DNA of 59,698 nucleotides from Geminicoccaceae bacterium (GCA_020638495.1 JACKIN010000019.1:1-59698), one strand, 5' to 3'. Shown: positions 1 to 9,249, numbered from the stretch's first letter. A program made the numbers and translations. The notes: generated from the letters alone by a model not told the origin.

Positions 1-25
1 GACAAAAATCATTGATCGGAAGGCA

Positions 26-368
26 CTGCTGCGTTAGAGTGCCTGGACGATAATCGTGGACGGAGAAGGCTCCTCGCTTCGACCGGGGCGACCCGCACGC
101 AGCCGGCTTGAGACAGGTAAGCACGGTCGCCTCGTATAGGCCGATCGGCCGATAGGCGCGATGTCGACCGTTGCCTGACGAAGCCTACGGTCAGCGCCGC
201 TGCACGCGAGTGCTTCCACGGTGATCGTGGACGAGGAAGGCCTCTGGTCTGGATGAGGGGCGATCCGCACGGAGCCTGCATGAGGCAGGTGAGCACGGCC
301 GCCTCGAGTAGGCCGACCGGCCGATAGGCTCCAGGTTGGTCGCAGCCAGACGAAGCATACCGTCAGCG
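26..368. repeat. Tandem imperfect repeat, two copies of about 171 bp
   Basis: Two adjacent diverged copies, about 26-196 and 197-368. Matching blocks keep a constant offset of 171-172 bp: GAGTGC (37 and 208), ATCGTGGAC (53 and 224), the GGCCGAYCGGCCGATAGG block (139 and 311), ACGAAG (178 and 350) and GTCAGCG (190 and 362). Copy 1 contains the perfect palindrome GGCCGATCGGCC (139-150), which is degraded in copy 2. Open frames cross the region on both strands but none looks like a protein. It lies just beyond the 3' end of the FAD oxidoreductase gene, so no function is assigned. It may be part of a longer array continuing left of the window. Confidence 0.6.
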
Positions 369-380
369 TGGAAGCGCTCG

Positions 381-1721
381 TCAGACCCAGGGACAGTTCG
401 AGTTCCGGTCGCCGAACGTCCGGCCTTCGGCAAAGCGGGCGAGGCCGAAGGGGATGAGCTCCGGCACGGTTTCGCCGCCGACCAGGTGCCTGGCGAGGAG
501 CTTGCCGACGCCGATCATCTTGTAGCCGTGATTGCTGTCGGCGACCATGTAGGCATTGTCCGCCACCCAGTCGAAGATCGGCACGTTGTCCGGGGTGAAG
601 GCGCCGATGCCGCCGTTCGGCCGCTCCCTGAAGCGCTGCCGGCAGCCCTTGAAGCGCTCCATGAGGTAGGCGAGCGTGGCGCAGTAGTAGTCGGCGAACC
701 AGTCGTCCGCCTGGTAGAGCGGGTTGGCGTGGCCATAGGGGTCGAGCACCGCCTCGGGGCCGATCTTGATCGGGATGGTGCCGCCCTGGATGCCGGGTGC
801 GCCGATCCGCTCGGCGGCGTAGCGCAGATAGGTGTAGAAGTGCAGGTCGGGGAACCGGTGCCCGGCCTCGGTCACCACGGGCGTATTCATCAGCTCGACA
901 TGCAGGACCGGCGGGTCGCGGTCGTCGGCCGTCCGATAGAGCGTGCCGTCGAGCAGGACCTCGCCCTCGAGCAGCCGCCAGAAGGTCCACATGTCCTGCG
1001 CCTCGGCCGTGCCGCCGTCGGGATAGCGGAGATCGAGGGTGGCCGGCTTGCCCAGCCACTGCCAGTGCTTCTGCACCCACGCCCCGGCGCAGATGACCAC
1101 GCAGTCGGCCCGGATCGTCCCCCGGTCGGTGACCACCCCCTCGACCCGGCCATTCGTCATGTCGTAGCCATGGACCGTCACCCCGTAGTGTAGCTGCACC
1201 CCTGCGGTGGTGCACTTCTCGACCAGCCCCCGGACGGCCAGATGCGTGCCGGCATAGCCCGAGGGCTTCTCGTGCAGGACGCAATCGGCCTTCTCGGTGT
1301 TGAAGTCGGGCCAAAGCCGCTTCAGGAACGCCTTGCCCTCGGCCCCCACATAGAGGTCGGAGGCGTAGCCGACGGCATTCTGGCTCTTGTGGATGGCCTC
1401 GTAGTCGGCCGTCTGGTTGGCCTCGCCGACCGAGACGTAGCCCACCTGCTGGAAGCCGAGATTGACCGGGTCCGACTGCCAGACATCGACCGAATGCCGC
1501 AGGATCGCGTGCAAGGGGCCGGTCATGTAGAGGTTGCGGACACAGCCGCAGGCGACCCCGGTGGCCCCCGCACCGGGCCCCGTCTTGTCGATCAGCAGCA
1601 CGCCGGAGCCCTTGCCGCGGCCGCTCCGTTCGAGCTCCTCGGCCAGGTGCCAGGCCGTCGAGAGGCCGTGCATGCCGGCGCCGATCACCAGATAGCGCAC
1701 GCTTTTTGGAAGCTCTTCCAT
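381..1721 (-). CDS. FAD-dependent amine oxidoreductase (DAO/sarcosine oxidase beta-like)
   Basis: A 446-aa flavoenzyme of the D-amino acid oxidase/sarcosine oxidase beta/dimethylglycine dehydrogenase superfamily. The N-terminal Rossmann dinucleotide motif GAGMHGLSTAWHL is at about residues 14-26. A second FAD-contacting segment, CVVICAGAW, lies in the middle, and the C-terminal part has the usual family stretch ending in HGYKMIGVGK. No signal peptide or membrane segment is visible, so it is probably cytoplasmic. The ATG start follows an AAAGGA-like ribosome site and lies 31 nt after the MttB-family gene, so the two form one transcription unit. The family oxidises secondary or tertiary N-methyl amines. 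With a methyltransferase upstream, a product such as dimethylglycine is a plausible substrate, but this is inference; the exact substrate cannot be read from sequence. Confidence 0.85.
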   Translation of the reverse strand: MEELPKSVRYLVIGAGMHGLSTAWHLAEELERSGRGKGSGVLLIDKTGPGAGATGVACGCVRNLYMTGPLHAILRHSVDVWQSDPVNLGFQQVGYVSVGEANQTADYEAIHKSQNAVGYASDLYVGAEGKAFLKRLWPDFNTEKADCVLHEKPSGYAGTHLAVRGLVEKCTTAGVQLHYGVTVHGYDMTNGRVEGVVTDRGTIRADCVVICAGAWVQKHWQWLGKPATLDLRYPDGGTAEAQDMWTFWRLLEGEVLLDGTLYRTADDRDPPVLHVELMNTPVVTEAGHRFPDLHFYTYLRYAAERIGAPGIQGGTIPIKIGPEAVLDPYGHANPLYQADDWFADYYCATLAYLMERFKGCRQRFRERPNGGIGAFTPDNVPIFDWVADNAYMVADSNHGYKMIGVGKLLARHLVGGETVPELIPFGLARFAEGRTFGDRNSNCPWV

Positions 1722-1752
1722 CGGTATGCGGTCCTTTCGGGCTGTAGGGAGG

Positions 1753-3276
1753 TCAGGCGGCCAGCACGCCGCCCTCGCGCTTGCGTCGCTCGACGAAGTC
1801 GTCGAGTGCCGACTTGCGGGCTGAGTCGAGCGGCGGCTGCTCGTACGTGTCGAGGAGAGCCAGGGCGCGGTCGTGGGCGTGTCGTGCCGCGTCGGGCGAG
1901 CCGGCCTCCTGCCAGGATTGGAAGTTGCGCCAGTCCGAGATCATCGGCGCGTGGAAGGCGGTCTCGAAGCGGGCGAGGGTGTGGGCGGCGCCGAAATAGT
2001 GGCCGCCGGGGCCGACCTCGCGCATCGCATCCAGGCCGAGCGCGTCGCTGTCCACCACCACCGGCTCCATGCAGGCACGGATCATCTGGATCAGGTCGGC
2101 ATCGAGCATCGTCTTCTCCAGGCTGCAGACCAGCCCGCCCTCGAGCCAGCCGGCCGCATGCTTGATGAAGTTGGCCCCGCCGGCGACGCAGGCCCAAAGG
2201 CTGAACATCGATTCGTAGGCCGCCTGGGCATCCACCGAGTTGGCCGCGTTGACGTTGGAGCTGCGATAGGGCAGGCGCCAGCGGCGGGCGAGCTGGCCGC
2301 TGATCACCGTCGAGCGGAAGTACTCGGGCGTGCCGAAGGCCGGCGCACCCGACTTCATGTCGACATTCGAGGTGAAGCCGCCATAGGCGCAGGGCGCTCC
2401 GGCCCGGATCATCTGGTAGAAGGCGATGCCGGCGAGCGCTTCCGCGTGCTGCTGGGCGATCGCACCCACCACGGTCGCCGGCGCCATGGCGCCCGAGAGG
2501 GTGAAGGGGGTGATGACGCAGCACTGCAGCCGTGCGGCGAGCTCCAGCATGCCCTCGATCATCGGCCCGTCGAGGCGGAGCGGCGAGCTCGTGTTGATGA
2601 TCGAGGTCAGCCGCGGCGCTTCCTCGAGCGTCTGGTCGTCGATGCCGTGGCCGAGCTTGACCAGCTCGATCGCATCCAGGATGCGCCTGCGGCCGAGCGA
2701 ATAGGCGTGGATGGGCTTGGTGCCGAGCTCGATGAAGGCGCGCTGGCAATCGAGATGCCGCGTCGCCGCCGGCAGGTCGACCGGCTCGACCGGGTAGCCG
2801 CCGAAGACGTGGACCGCGTTGAGCACCTCGCCGAGGCGCACGAAGCGGCAGAAATCGTCGAAGCTGCCGGGCCTTCGGCCGTGTTCGAGATCCGAGCAGT
2901 TCGGTGCGGACGCCACCAGCGAGAAGACCATCTCGTTGCCGCCGAAGCCGACATCGCGGGCCGGATCACGGCCCTTGACGAGATAGTGCTGCGGCGCCTT
3001 GCCGACCCATTCCCTGATCACCTCGCGGCCGAAATGCACTCGCTGGCTGCCGGGCTCGACATCGGCGCCGCCGGCCCGCAACACCGGCATCGCCTCGGGC
3101 GACAGGAAGTCGAGGCCGATCTCCTCGAGAATGGTGAAGGCCGCGTCGTCGATGGCGTCGAGCTGCTCCGGGCGCAGGAGCTCGAGCGGCGGGAACGGGT
3201 TCGTGACCCGCGCCCAGGGCAGTTGCCCCGGCGGACCTCCCGACTCGCGACGCTCCCGGCCTCGACGATTGCGCAA
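1753..3276 (-). CDS. Trimethylamine methyltransferase family protein (MttB-like, non-pyrrolysine)
   Basis: About 507 aa, related along its length to the MttB/COG5598 family, which transfers a methyl group from a quaternary or tertiary amine to a corrinoid protein. The frame has no internal TAG, so it is not a pyrrolysine enzyme. It belongs to the non-Pyl branch that includes glycine betaine methyltransferase MtgB. Family-like segments include VHVFGGYPVEP and the glycine-rich GGFTSNVDMKSGAPAFGTPE. The first codon of the open frame is TTG at 3276 and the N-terminus is rich in Arg and Gly, so the true start may be slightly downstream, before VTNPFPPLELL. The FAD amine oxidoreductase follows directly, suggesting stepwise demethylation of a methylated amine. 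No corrinoid partner or MtgA-like methyltransferase is in the window. Confidence 0.85.
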   Translation of the reverse strand: MRNRRGRERRESGGPPGQLPWARVTNPFPPLELLRPEQLDAIDDAAFTILEEIGLDFLSPEAMPVLRAGGADVEPGSQRVHFGREVIREWVGKAPQHYLVKGRDPARDVGFGGNEMVFSLVASAPNCSDLEHGRRPGSFDDFCRFVRLGEVLNAVHVFGGYPVEPVDLPAATRHLDCQRAFIELGTKPIHAYSLGRRRILDAIELVKLGHGIDDQTLEEAPRLTSIINTSSPLRLDGPMIEGMLELAARLQCCVITPFTLSGAMAPATVVGAIAQQHAEALAGIAFYQMIRAGAPCAYGGFTSNVDMKSGAPAFGTPEYFRSTVISGQLARRWRLPYRSSNVNAANSVDAQAAYESMFSLWACVAGGANFIKHAAGWLEGGLVCSLEKTMLDADLIQMIRACMEPVVVDSDALGLDAMREVGPGGHYFGAAHTLARFETAFHAPMISDWRNFQSWQEAGSPDAARHAHDRALALLDTYEQPPLDSARKSALDDFVERRKREGGVLAA

Positions 3277-3382
3277 CGTCCCGCCCTCCCGACCTGCACT
3301 ATGGTTAAGCGCCTGTCACCGGCCGGCAAAGCCCTGCGGGCGACGTCGGGAACGGAAATGCGACATGCTCGCGCCCTCTTGG

Positions 3383-4780
3383 TCAGCGCGATCTTTCGGT
3401 GTCGCCCTGGTGGAACGGGTTGTCGCCGTGCCGCAGCGCCATCCGGACGGTGACGCCGCCGAGACCGAAGGCCTCGATGAAGCTCGCCTCGAGATAGCGC
3501 CGATAGGCGCCCGGCAGCTCGCTGTCGGGCTTGTTGGCGAAGAGGGCGATGGTCGGTGGTCGTGTGCTCACCTGCGTCGCGTAGCGGATCTTGATCCGCC
3601 GGTTCTGTGCCATCGGCGGCGGATGCCTGACGAGCGCCTCCGCCAGCCAGCGGTTCAGCCGACCGGTCGGTATCCGCGTCGACCAGCGGTCATGCGTCTC
3701 GATCACCGTCCGCATCAGGCTGTCCACACCACGCCCGGTCCGGGCGGAAAGCGTGGCCAGCGGTGCCTGTTTCACCTGCGACAGCTTCAGCGCCAGGCGT
3801 TGCCGGATCTCCCTGGCCGCCTCCTCGGGCGACGGCACGAGATCCCACTTGTTCGCCGCGACCACCAGTGCCCGGCCCTCGTCGAGCACGCGGTTGGCGA
3901 GCACCAGCTCCTGCTTCTCGAGCGGCTGGGTTGCATCGACCAACAGGACGGCCACCCGGCAGCCGCGAATGGCCTTGAGGCTGGCCGAGGCGGTGAGCCG
4001 CTCGAGATTCTCGCTGATCCGGGCCTTGCGCCTGAGACCGGCCGTGTCGACCAGCCGGATGTGACGGCCCCGCCACTGCCAGTCGATCATGACCGCATCG
4101 CGGGTCAGGCCCGGCTCCGGCCCCGTCAGCTGGCGCTCGTCGCCGAGCAGGCGATTGACGAGCGAGGACTTGCCGACATTCGGCCTGCCGATGATGGCGA
4201 GGCTGATCGGGCCATTGTCGATGGCGTCGTCCGCCACGGCCTCCTCGACCGCTGCATCCCCTGCTTCGATTGGCGGGATCTCGGTACCCGGCAGAAGAGC
4301 GCGGATGGCTTCCGCCAGCAGGTCGAGGCCGATGCCGTGCTCGGCCGAGATGAGCACCGGCTCGCCGAGACCGAGGCTCCAGGCGCCAAACGCCTCCGCC
4401 TCGCCGGCCCTGGCCTCGCATTTGTTGGCGACGACGATCACTGGCTTTTGCTGCCGGCGCAGGAGAGCCGCGATCTCCTCGTCGAGCGGCGTGATGCCGA
4501 CCCGGGCATCGATGACGAAAAGCCCGAGCTCGGCGAGCTCGATACCCTTCAGCGTCTGGGCGACCAGCCGATCCGAGAGCTGCTGGCGCATGCCGAGCTC
4601 GAGACCGGCGGTGTCGACGACGGTGAACTCCAGATCGAAGAGGCGCGCCAACCCCTCCAGCCGGTCGCGCGTCACCCCTGGCGTGTCGTGCACCAGCGCC
4701 CGTCGACTGCCGGTCAGGCGATTGAACAGCGTCGACTTGCCGACATTCGGTCGGCCGATGATGGCGATGGTTTGGCGCAT
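3383..4780 (-). CDS. der: Ribosome biogenesis GTPase Der (EngA)
   Basis: A 465-aa tandem GTPase needed for 50S subunit assembly. Both G domains are complete. The first P-loop, GRPNVGKST, is at residues 9-17, with DTAG near 56-59 and NKCE near 119-122. The second P-loop, GRPNVGKSS, is at 198-206, followed by DTAGLRRKARI and NKWDLV. The C-terminal KH-like domain closes the protein. The frame extends upstream, but I chose the ATG at 4780 (MRQTIAIIGRPNVGKS) because Der proteins begin within a few residues of the first P-loop; the upstream extension overlaps the end of bamB and resembles nothing. It lies 22 nt after bamB, in the usual alphaproteobacterial order. Confidence 0.97.
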   Translation of the reverse strand: MRQTIAIIGRPNVGKSTLFNRLTGSRRALVHDTPGVTRDRLEGLARLFDLEFTVVDTAGLELGMRQQLSDRLVAQTLKGIELAELGLFVIDARVGITPLDEEIAALLRRQQKPVIVVANKCEARAGEAEAFGAWSLGLGEPVLISAEHGIGLDLLAEAIRALLPGTEIPPIEAGDAAVEEAVADDAIDNGPISLAIIGRPNVGKSSLVNRLLGDERQLTGPEPGLTRDAVMIDWQWRGRHIRLVDTAGLRRKARISENLERLTASASLKAIRGCRVAVLLVDATQPLEKQELVLANRVLDEGRALVVAANKWDLVPSPEEAAREIRQRLALKLSQVKQAPLATLSARTGRGVDSLMRTVIETHDRWSTRIPTGRLNRWLAEALVRHPPPMAQNRRIKIRYATQVSTRPPTIALFANKPDSELPGAYRRYLEASFIEAFGLGGVTVRMALRHGDNPFHQGDTERSR

Positions 4781-4802
4781 GGGGACCCGCGCGGGGGCGA
4801 GC

Positions 4803-6125
4803 TCACCGATAGGCGAGGAGCTCACCGTTGTTGGTGAGGAGATAGAGTGTGCCGTTGGCGACGACCGGTGGCAACGACACCGGGCCGGGCAGCGCGATCC
4901 GGCCGAGGATTTCGCCGGTATAGGGCGAGAGCGTCACCGCTTCGCCGGTCGAGCCCGCGAGGATGAGCCGGTCACCGGCCAGCACTGGGCCAGCCCAGAA
5001 GATGCGCGTCGATTCGGGGTCGTCCGGATCGCCCAGCCGCTCCAGAGGACTGACCCAGCGCACGAGGCCACCCTGGCGGACGAGGCAGACCACCTCGTTC
5101 CGGTCGGTCAGGAGGTAGATGTAGTCGCCGGCCACCCAGGGGGTGTGCCGCGAGGTCACATCGAGGTTCCAGGTGCGTGCCCCGGTGGCGATGTCGAACG
5201 AGCCCATCTCGCCGCCATTGCCGGCGACGAGCACGCGCCCCTGGTCGATCACCGGGCTGCCGGTGATGTCGCTGATGGCCCCGATCGCCAGCGTCCGGCG
5301 CGGCCGCATGACCGTATCTGACCAGATCGGGCGCCCATCCGCGAGGTTGAGCGCAAAAACCTCGCCCGACGAGTAGGCGGCAACCGCGACCACGCCGTCG
5401 GTGGCGGGTGCTGCACCACCCAGGATCGCGGCCTGCTCGAAGAACCCGGCATGCTGCCAGAGCAGGTTGCCGTTTTCCGCGTCGAGAACGAACAGCTCGT
5501 TCGCACTGGTCGTCACGAGCAGCCGACCGCCATAGGGGGTGGGAGCCGTACGGATCGGTGACAGCAGCTGCTGCCGCCAGACCTGGCTGCCGTCGGCAGC
5601 CGAGAGCGCCATGACCTCACCACCCGCGGTGGTCACATAGAGCTGGCCGTCGCCATAAGCCAGCCCGCCCGACCGCAGCCGGTCGCTGACATTCATGCCC
5701 TCTGGCGTCACCTGCCAGAGACGCTGGCCGGTGTCGCTGGTGAGCGCCGTGACCTGACCTTCGCTATCCGCCACGAAGACGCGCCCGTCGCCGATGACCG
5801 GACGGGCAAGCAACTGGCTGACGCCGCCGCTGCCGGCGCCGATGTCGGCGCGCCAGGCCAGCTTGACGTCATCGCCGAGGAAGAGGTGCTGCATCGCGTG
5901 CATGGCATTGCCACCCGAGGTCGGCCAATCGGCGTTGTCCACCGGGGGGGGCAGCACAACCGTCAGATTGGCGACGCGCGGATCCGCAGCGATGCCGTCG
6001 TTGAGCAGCATGATCGAGATGCGATCACCTGGCAGCGGTACTTCTTCTCCCCCGCCGAACCAGCCCTCGCAGCCGACGAGCAGCATGCCGGCGGCCAGCG
6101 CCGGCAGCAGACGCGAAAGCCTCAT
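4803..6125 (-). CDS. bamB: Outer membrane assembly lipoprotein BamB-like (PQQ-type beta-propeller)
   Basis: A 440-aa predicted lipoprotein. Residues 1-18 are a hydrophobic signal ending in lipobox LVGC, with C19 as the lipidated cysteine. The rest is a series of PQQ-like propeller blades of the type DG..YV.....GEV.AL...DG...W, for example VTALTSDTGQRLWQ, VMALSAADGSQVWRQ, LFVLDAENGNLLWQ and VFALNLADGRPIW. BamB is a periplasmic scaffold of the BAM complex that inserts outer membrane beta-barrels. The start overlaps the stop of the upstream tetratricopeptide-like gene by 4 nt (ATGA), and der follows. That neighbourhood is typical for alphaproteobacterial bamB. Confidence 0.92.
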   Translation of the reverse strand: MRLSRLLPALAAGMLLVGCEGWFGGGEEVPLPGDRISIMLLNDGIAADPRVANLTVVLPPPVDNADWPTSGGNAMHAMQHLFLGDDVKLAWRADIGAGSGGVSQLLARPVIGDGRVFVADSEGQVTALTSDTGQRLWQVTPEGMNVSDRLRSGGLAYGDGQLYVTTAGGEVMALSAADGSQVWRQQLLSPIRTAPTPYGGRLLVTTSANELFVLDAENGNLLWQHAGFFEQAAILGGAAPATDGVVAVAAYSSGEVFALNLADGRPIWSDTVMRPRRTLAIGAISDITGSPVIDQGRVLVAGNGGEMGSFDIATGARTWNLDVTSRHTPWVAGDYIYLLTDRNEVVCLVRQGGLVRWVSPLERLGDPDDPESTRIFWAGPVLAGDRLILAGSTGEAVTLSPYTGEILGRIALPGPVSLPPVVANGTLYLLTNNGELLAYR

Positions 6126-6817
6126 GACGCTTCGTCGCTCACTGACGAGGCTGCTGTGGAGTCGTCGAGCGGCGCGCCGAGTGCGGCGAGAAGCTCGCCC
6201 GCGCGCTGGCGGATAGGCTCGGGTGCCATGCCGTCATTGGCCAGCTCGCGCAGCAGTTTGAGCGATTGCTCCCGGTCACCGGCGTCCAGCGCCGCGAGTG
6301 CCAGCAACTCGCGGGTCGAATGGCGGAATGCCGACTCGTCGGCGCCCTGCAGATCGAGCGATGCGCGCAGCTCGGCGAGGCTGGTGGCGTCGAAGCGGTG
6401 CTGGGCTGCGGCCATCGCCGCGACATCCCGCAAGATCGCATCAATTCCGTCAGCACCTCCCACCTCGTCCAGGCTACCCACGGCGGCGTCTTCCTCGCCG
6501 GCCGCCAATCGGGCCTGGGCCTCGCGCAACCTTGCAACCGCGGCAGCATTGCCATCCAGTTCGTCGGCCAGTGCGGCGAACTGGATGGCCGCATCTCGCG
6601 GGTCCGCCCTGAAAACGGTCTCGGCCGCCGCAAAGGCCGCTGCCTGCCGGGTCAGCTGGCGATCCTGCCAAGCCTCCCAGCCGACCTTGCCGGCCGTTGC
6701 CGCGATCACTATCACGGCGACGCCGACCACGATTGTGCCGTAGCGCTGCCAGAGCCGGGCAACGCGTTCGCGTTGGAGCTCCTCGTCGACTTCCCGAATA
6801 AAGCCGTCAGACTGCAA
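6122..6817 (-). CDS. Membrane-anchored tetratricopeptide-like protein (YfgM-like)
   Basis: About 231 aa. The product has a short charged cytoplasmic N-terminus (FIREVDEELQRERVARLWQRYG), one transmembrane helix at about residues 28-43, and an Ala-rich, mostly helical periplasmic domain, matching the YfgM/tetratricopeptide-like family. The family acts near BamB and periplasmic chaperones. An open frame runs back to 7030, but family members begin close to the FREVDEE segment, so I favour the TTG at 6817 (a GGACGAG-like site upstream); an ATG at 6868 is the alternative. It is the first gene of the tpr-bamB-der unit and overlaps bamB by 4 nt. The shared region with divergent thpR (6818-7029) should hold both promoters. 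Confidence 0.8.
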   Translation of the reverse strand: MQSDGFIREVDEELQRERVARLWQRYGTIVVGVAVIVIAATAGKVGWEAWQDRQLTRQAAAFAAAETVFRADPRDAAIQFAALADELDGNAAAVARLREAQARLAAGEEDAAVGSLDEVGGADGIDAILRDVAAMAAAQHRFDATSLAELRASLDLQGADESAFRHSTRELLALAALDAGDREQSLKLLRELANDGMAPEPIRQRAGELLAALGAPLDDSTAASSVSDEAS

Positions 6818-7029
6818 GGTCGCTCGTCCAGTTGGTTGAAAGGTCGATCGGCCACGAGCAGGCTGCATCGAGCGATGCGCCAGGGTGCCGAGGAGCGCGA
6901 AAGCTACGCAGCGAGTGCGCTCTTTGCAAGCCCCGCCCGGCTCGCCCTTGCCCAGCTTGAAGTGTAGCGGTGGGCCACCGATGGAGTCGAGCGCGTGCGG
7001 ATGATCAGAACTGCTGATGGAGGAGGGCA

Positions 7030-7590
7030 ATGCCGAGATTATTCGTGGCTCTTGCCATGCCCGAGGAGGTCGCCGAAGCGCTCGACCGGTTGTGTGCGGG
7101 CCTACCGGACGCGCGTTGGACCGCGATCGACGATTTCCATCTGACCGTCCGTTTTATCGGCGACGTCGATCACAGCACTTTCTACGAGCTGGGGCAGATG
7201 TTGGCCGAGGTCACCATGCCGCCATTCGAGCTCGAGCTCGCCGGACTCGGTCAGTTTCCGCCCCGCGGTGCACTGCGGCAGCTGTGGGTGGGCCTTGTTC
7301 CCAATGCCGGCCTGGAGCGTCTGCGGCGGCAGGTCGAACGTTGCGTGCACGAGGTGGGAATCACTCCGGAACGGCGCAAATTCCAGCCCCACGTGACCTT
7401 GGCGCGCTTTCGTCAGCCGCCGCCTCCGGCGCGCATTGCGGCCTTCCTGCAGTCCCGTTCCCTGTTCCGCCTGCCGCCATTCCCGATCAACTGTTTCGGG
7501 CTCTATTCCTCGCACTTGCGACGTGACGGTGCCGAGCACATCCTGGAGGCCGAGTACGACTTCGTTGCCGGGGTCATGGAGCGGAGCTGA
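7030..7590 (+). CDS. thpR: RNA 2',3'-cyclic phosphodiesterase (2H family)
   Basis: A 186-aa 2H phosphoesterase. Both HxTx catalytic motifs are present and properly spaced: FHLTVRFIG with H37 and T39, and HVTLARF with H121 and T123. Family members hydrolyse RNA 2',3'-cyclic phosphodiester ends and were first described as 2'-5' RNA ligases. The ATG follows a strong ribosome site (GGAGGAGGGC). The gene is transcribed away from the tpr-bamB-der unit and converges with guaA 39 nt downstream. It appears to be a single-gene unit with no sign of special regulation. Confidence 0.92.
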   Translation: MPRLFVALAMPEEVAEALDRLCAGLPDARWTAIDDFHLTVRFIGDVDHSTFYELGQMLAEVTMPPFELELAGLGQFPPRGALRQLWVGLVPNAGLERLRRQVERCVHEVGITPERRKFQPHVTLARFRQPPPPARIAAFLQSRSLFRLPPFPINCFGLYSSHLRRDGAEHILEAEYDFVAGVMERS

Positions 7591-7629
7591 TCGGTGGAGC
7601 TTCGCCGCATCGGGTGCGACGGAATCCGC

Positions 7630-9174
7630 TCACTCCCATTCGATGGTGCCGGGCGGCTTGCTGGTGATATCGTAGGTGACGCGATTGATTCCCTTCACCT
7701 CATTGACGATCCGGGTCGCGACGCGGCCGAGGAAGGCGGGCTCGAACGGGTAAACGTCGGCGGTCATGCCGTCGGTCGAGGTGACGGCGCGGAGTGCAGC
7801 GACCCACTCGTAAGTGCGCCCGTCGCCCATCACGCCAACCGTGCGAACCGGGAGCAGCACGGCGAAGGCCTGCCAGATCTCATCATAGAGCCCGGCACGG
7901 CGGATCTCCTCGAGGAAGATCGCGTCCGCCTCCTGCAGCACGGCGACGCGATCGGTCGTCACCTCCCCCAGGATTCGCACGGCGAGGCCGGGGCCGGGAA
8001 AGGGGTGGCGGCCAACGAAGGTCGAAGGCAGGCCGAGCTCGCGGCCGAGATTCCGCACCTCGTCCTTGAAGAGCTCACGCAGGGGCTCGACCAGCTTCAG
8101 GCGCATCCGCTCGGGCAGGCCGCCGACATTGTGGTGCGACTTGATCGTGACGCTCGGCCCCTTGAACGACACGCTCTCGATCACGTCCGGGTAAAGCGTG
8201 CCCTGGGCGAGAAAGTCGGCGCCGCCGAGGCGGGTCGCCTCGGCCTCGAAGACATCGATGAAGGTCGCGCCGATCTTCTTGCGCTTGGCCTCGGGGTCGG
8301 CGATGCCCCCGAGTGCCTCGAGAAACGTCCGGCCGGCATCCACATGGATGAGCGGGATATTGAAGTGGCCGCGGAAGAGCTCGACCACCTCGGTGGCCTC
8401 GTTCTTGCGCAGGAGCCCGGTGTCGACGAAGACGCAGCTCAGCTGATCGCCGACCGCTTCGTGCACCAAGAGTGCCGTGACTGCCGAATCGACGCCGCCC
8501 GAGAGACCGCAGACGACCCGGCCCCGGCCGACCTGCTCGCGAATTCGTGCGATCGCCTCGTGCCGGTAGGTGGACATCGACCAGTCGCCTTCGAGACCAG
8601 CGATCGACCGGCAGAAATTGGCCAGCAGGCCCGCGCCGATGGTCGTGTGCACGACCTCGGGATGGAACTGGACACCATAGAAGCGCCGCCGCTCGTCGGC
8701 GATGGCGGCAAAGGGCGAGCCGGTGCTGCTGGCCAAGGGGCGAAAGCCGGGTGGCAAGGCACCGACCTTGTCCCCGTGGCTCATCCAGACGGTTGCCCGG
8801 TCACCGACTTGCATGACCCCGGCAAAGAGCGGCGAGGCGTCGTCCAGCCTCAGCTCGGCGCGGCCGAATTCACGTGTCGTGCCCGGTTCGACACTTCCGC
8901 CCAGCTGTGCGCACATCGCCTGCTCGCCGTAGCAGATGCCGAGCACCGGCACGTCGAGCTCGAACACGACGGCGGGTGCGCGCGGGCTCACCGTCTCCGT
9001 CATCGAAGCCGGTCCGCCAGACAGGATGATGGCCTTCGGGGCGAAGGCGAGGATCTCGTCCGACGTGAGGGTGCAGGGATGGATTTCGCAGTAGATCCGC
9101 AGCTCGCGCAGCCGTCGGGCGATGAGCTGGGTGAACTGGGAACCGAAATCGAGGATCAGGACTCGCTCGTGCAT
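7630..9174 (-). CDS. guaA: GMP synthase (glutamine-hydrolysing)
   Basis: A 514-aa enzyme that converts XMP to GMP using ATP and glutamine. The N-terminal class I amidotransferase domain has its nucleophile C81 in GICYGEQAM and the FHPEV histidine/glutamate pair near residues 170-175. The ATP pyrophosphatase domain follows with the P-loop SGGVDS. The C-terminal dimerisation domain is present and ends in TYDITSKPPGTIEWE, the normal GuaA terminus. The residue after CYG is Glu instead of the commoner Met or Gln, which is unlikely to matter. Length is normal for the family. It is monocistronic, converging with thpR, and lies back to back with the tRNA-Leu/tig unit. Confidence 0.98.
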   Translation of the reverse strand: MHERVLILDFGSQFTQLIARRLRELRIYCEIHPCTLTSDEILAFAPKAIILSGGPASMTETVSPRAPAVVFELDVPVLGICYGEQAMCAQLGGSVEPGTTREFGRAELRLDDASPLFAGVMQVGDRATVWMSHGDKVGALPPGFRPLASSTGSPFAAIADERRRFYGVQFHPEVVHTTIGAGLLANFCRSIAGLEGDWSMSTYRHEAIARIREQVGRGRVVCGLSGGVDSAVTALLVHEAVGDQLSCVFVDTGLLRKNEATEVVELFRGHFNIPLIHVDAGRTFLEALGGIADPEAKRKKIGATFIDVFEAEATRLGGADFLAQGTLYPDVIESVSFKGPSVTIKSHHNVGGLPERMRLKLVEPLRELFKDEVRNLGRELGLPSTFVGRHPFPGPGLAVRILGEVTTDRVAVLQEADAIFLEEIRRAGLYDEIWQAFAVLLPVRTVGVMGDGRTYEWVAALRAVTSTDGMTADVYPFEPAFLGRVATRIVNEVKGINRVTYDITSKPPGTIEWE

Positions 9175-9221
9175 GGGGCTCGCTTAGCCGAAAGGACACG
9201 AGCACTCCAGTGGCAACACTG

Positions 9222-9249
9222 TTGGCGCCCGATGGGCTTGTGCTATATG
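9222..9249 (+). promoter_or_regulatory. Candidate sigma-70 promoter for tRNA-Leu(TAG)
   Basis: TTGGCG (9222-9227) and TATATG (9244-9249) are separated by 16 nt and lie about 50 nt before the tRNA. Only a by-eye match, but the position fits. Confidence 0.4.

Noticed and set aside
34..1314. Arg-rich 426-codon frame opposite the repeat and oxidoreductase
   Set aside because: Lies in a wrong frame of the FAD oxidoreductase gene and has no recognisable domain.
1753..3276. Pyrrolysine-containing methyltransferase
   Set aside because: No in-frame TAG, and no pyl genes nearby.
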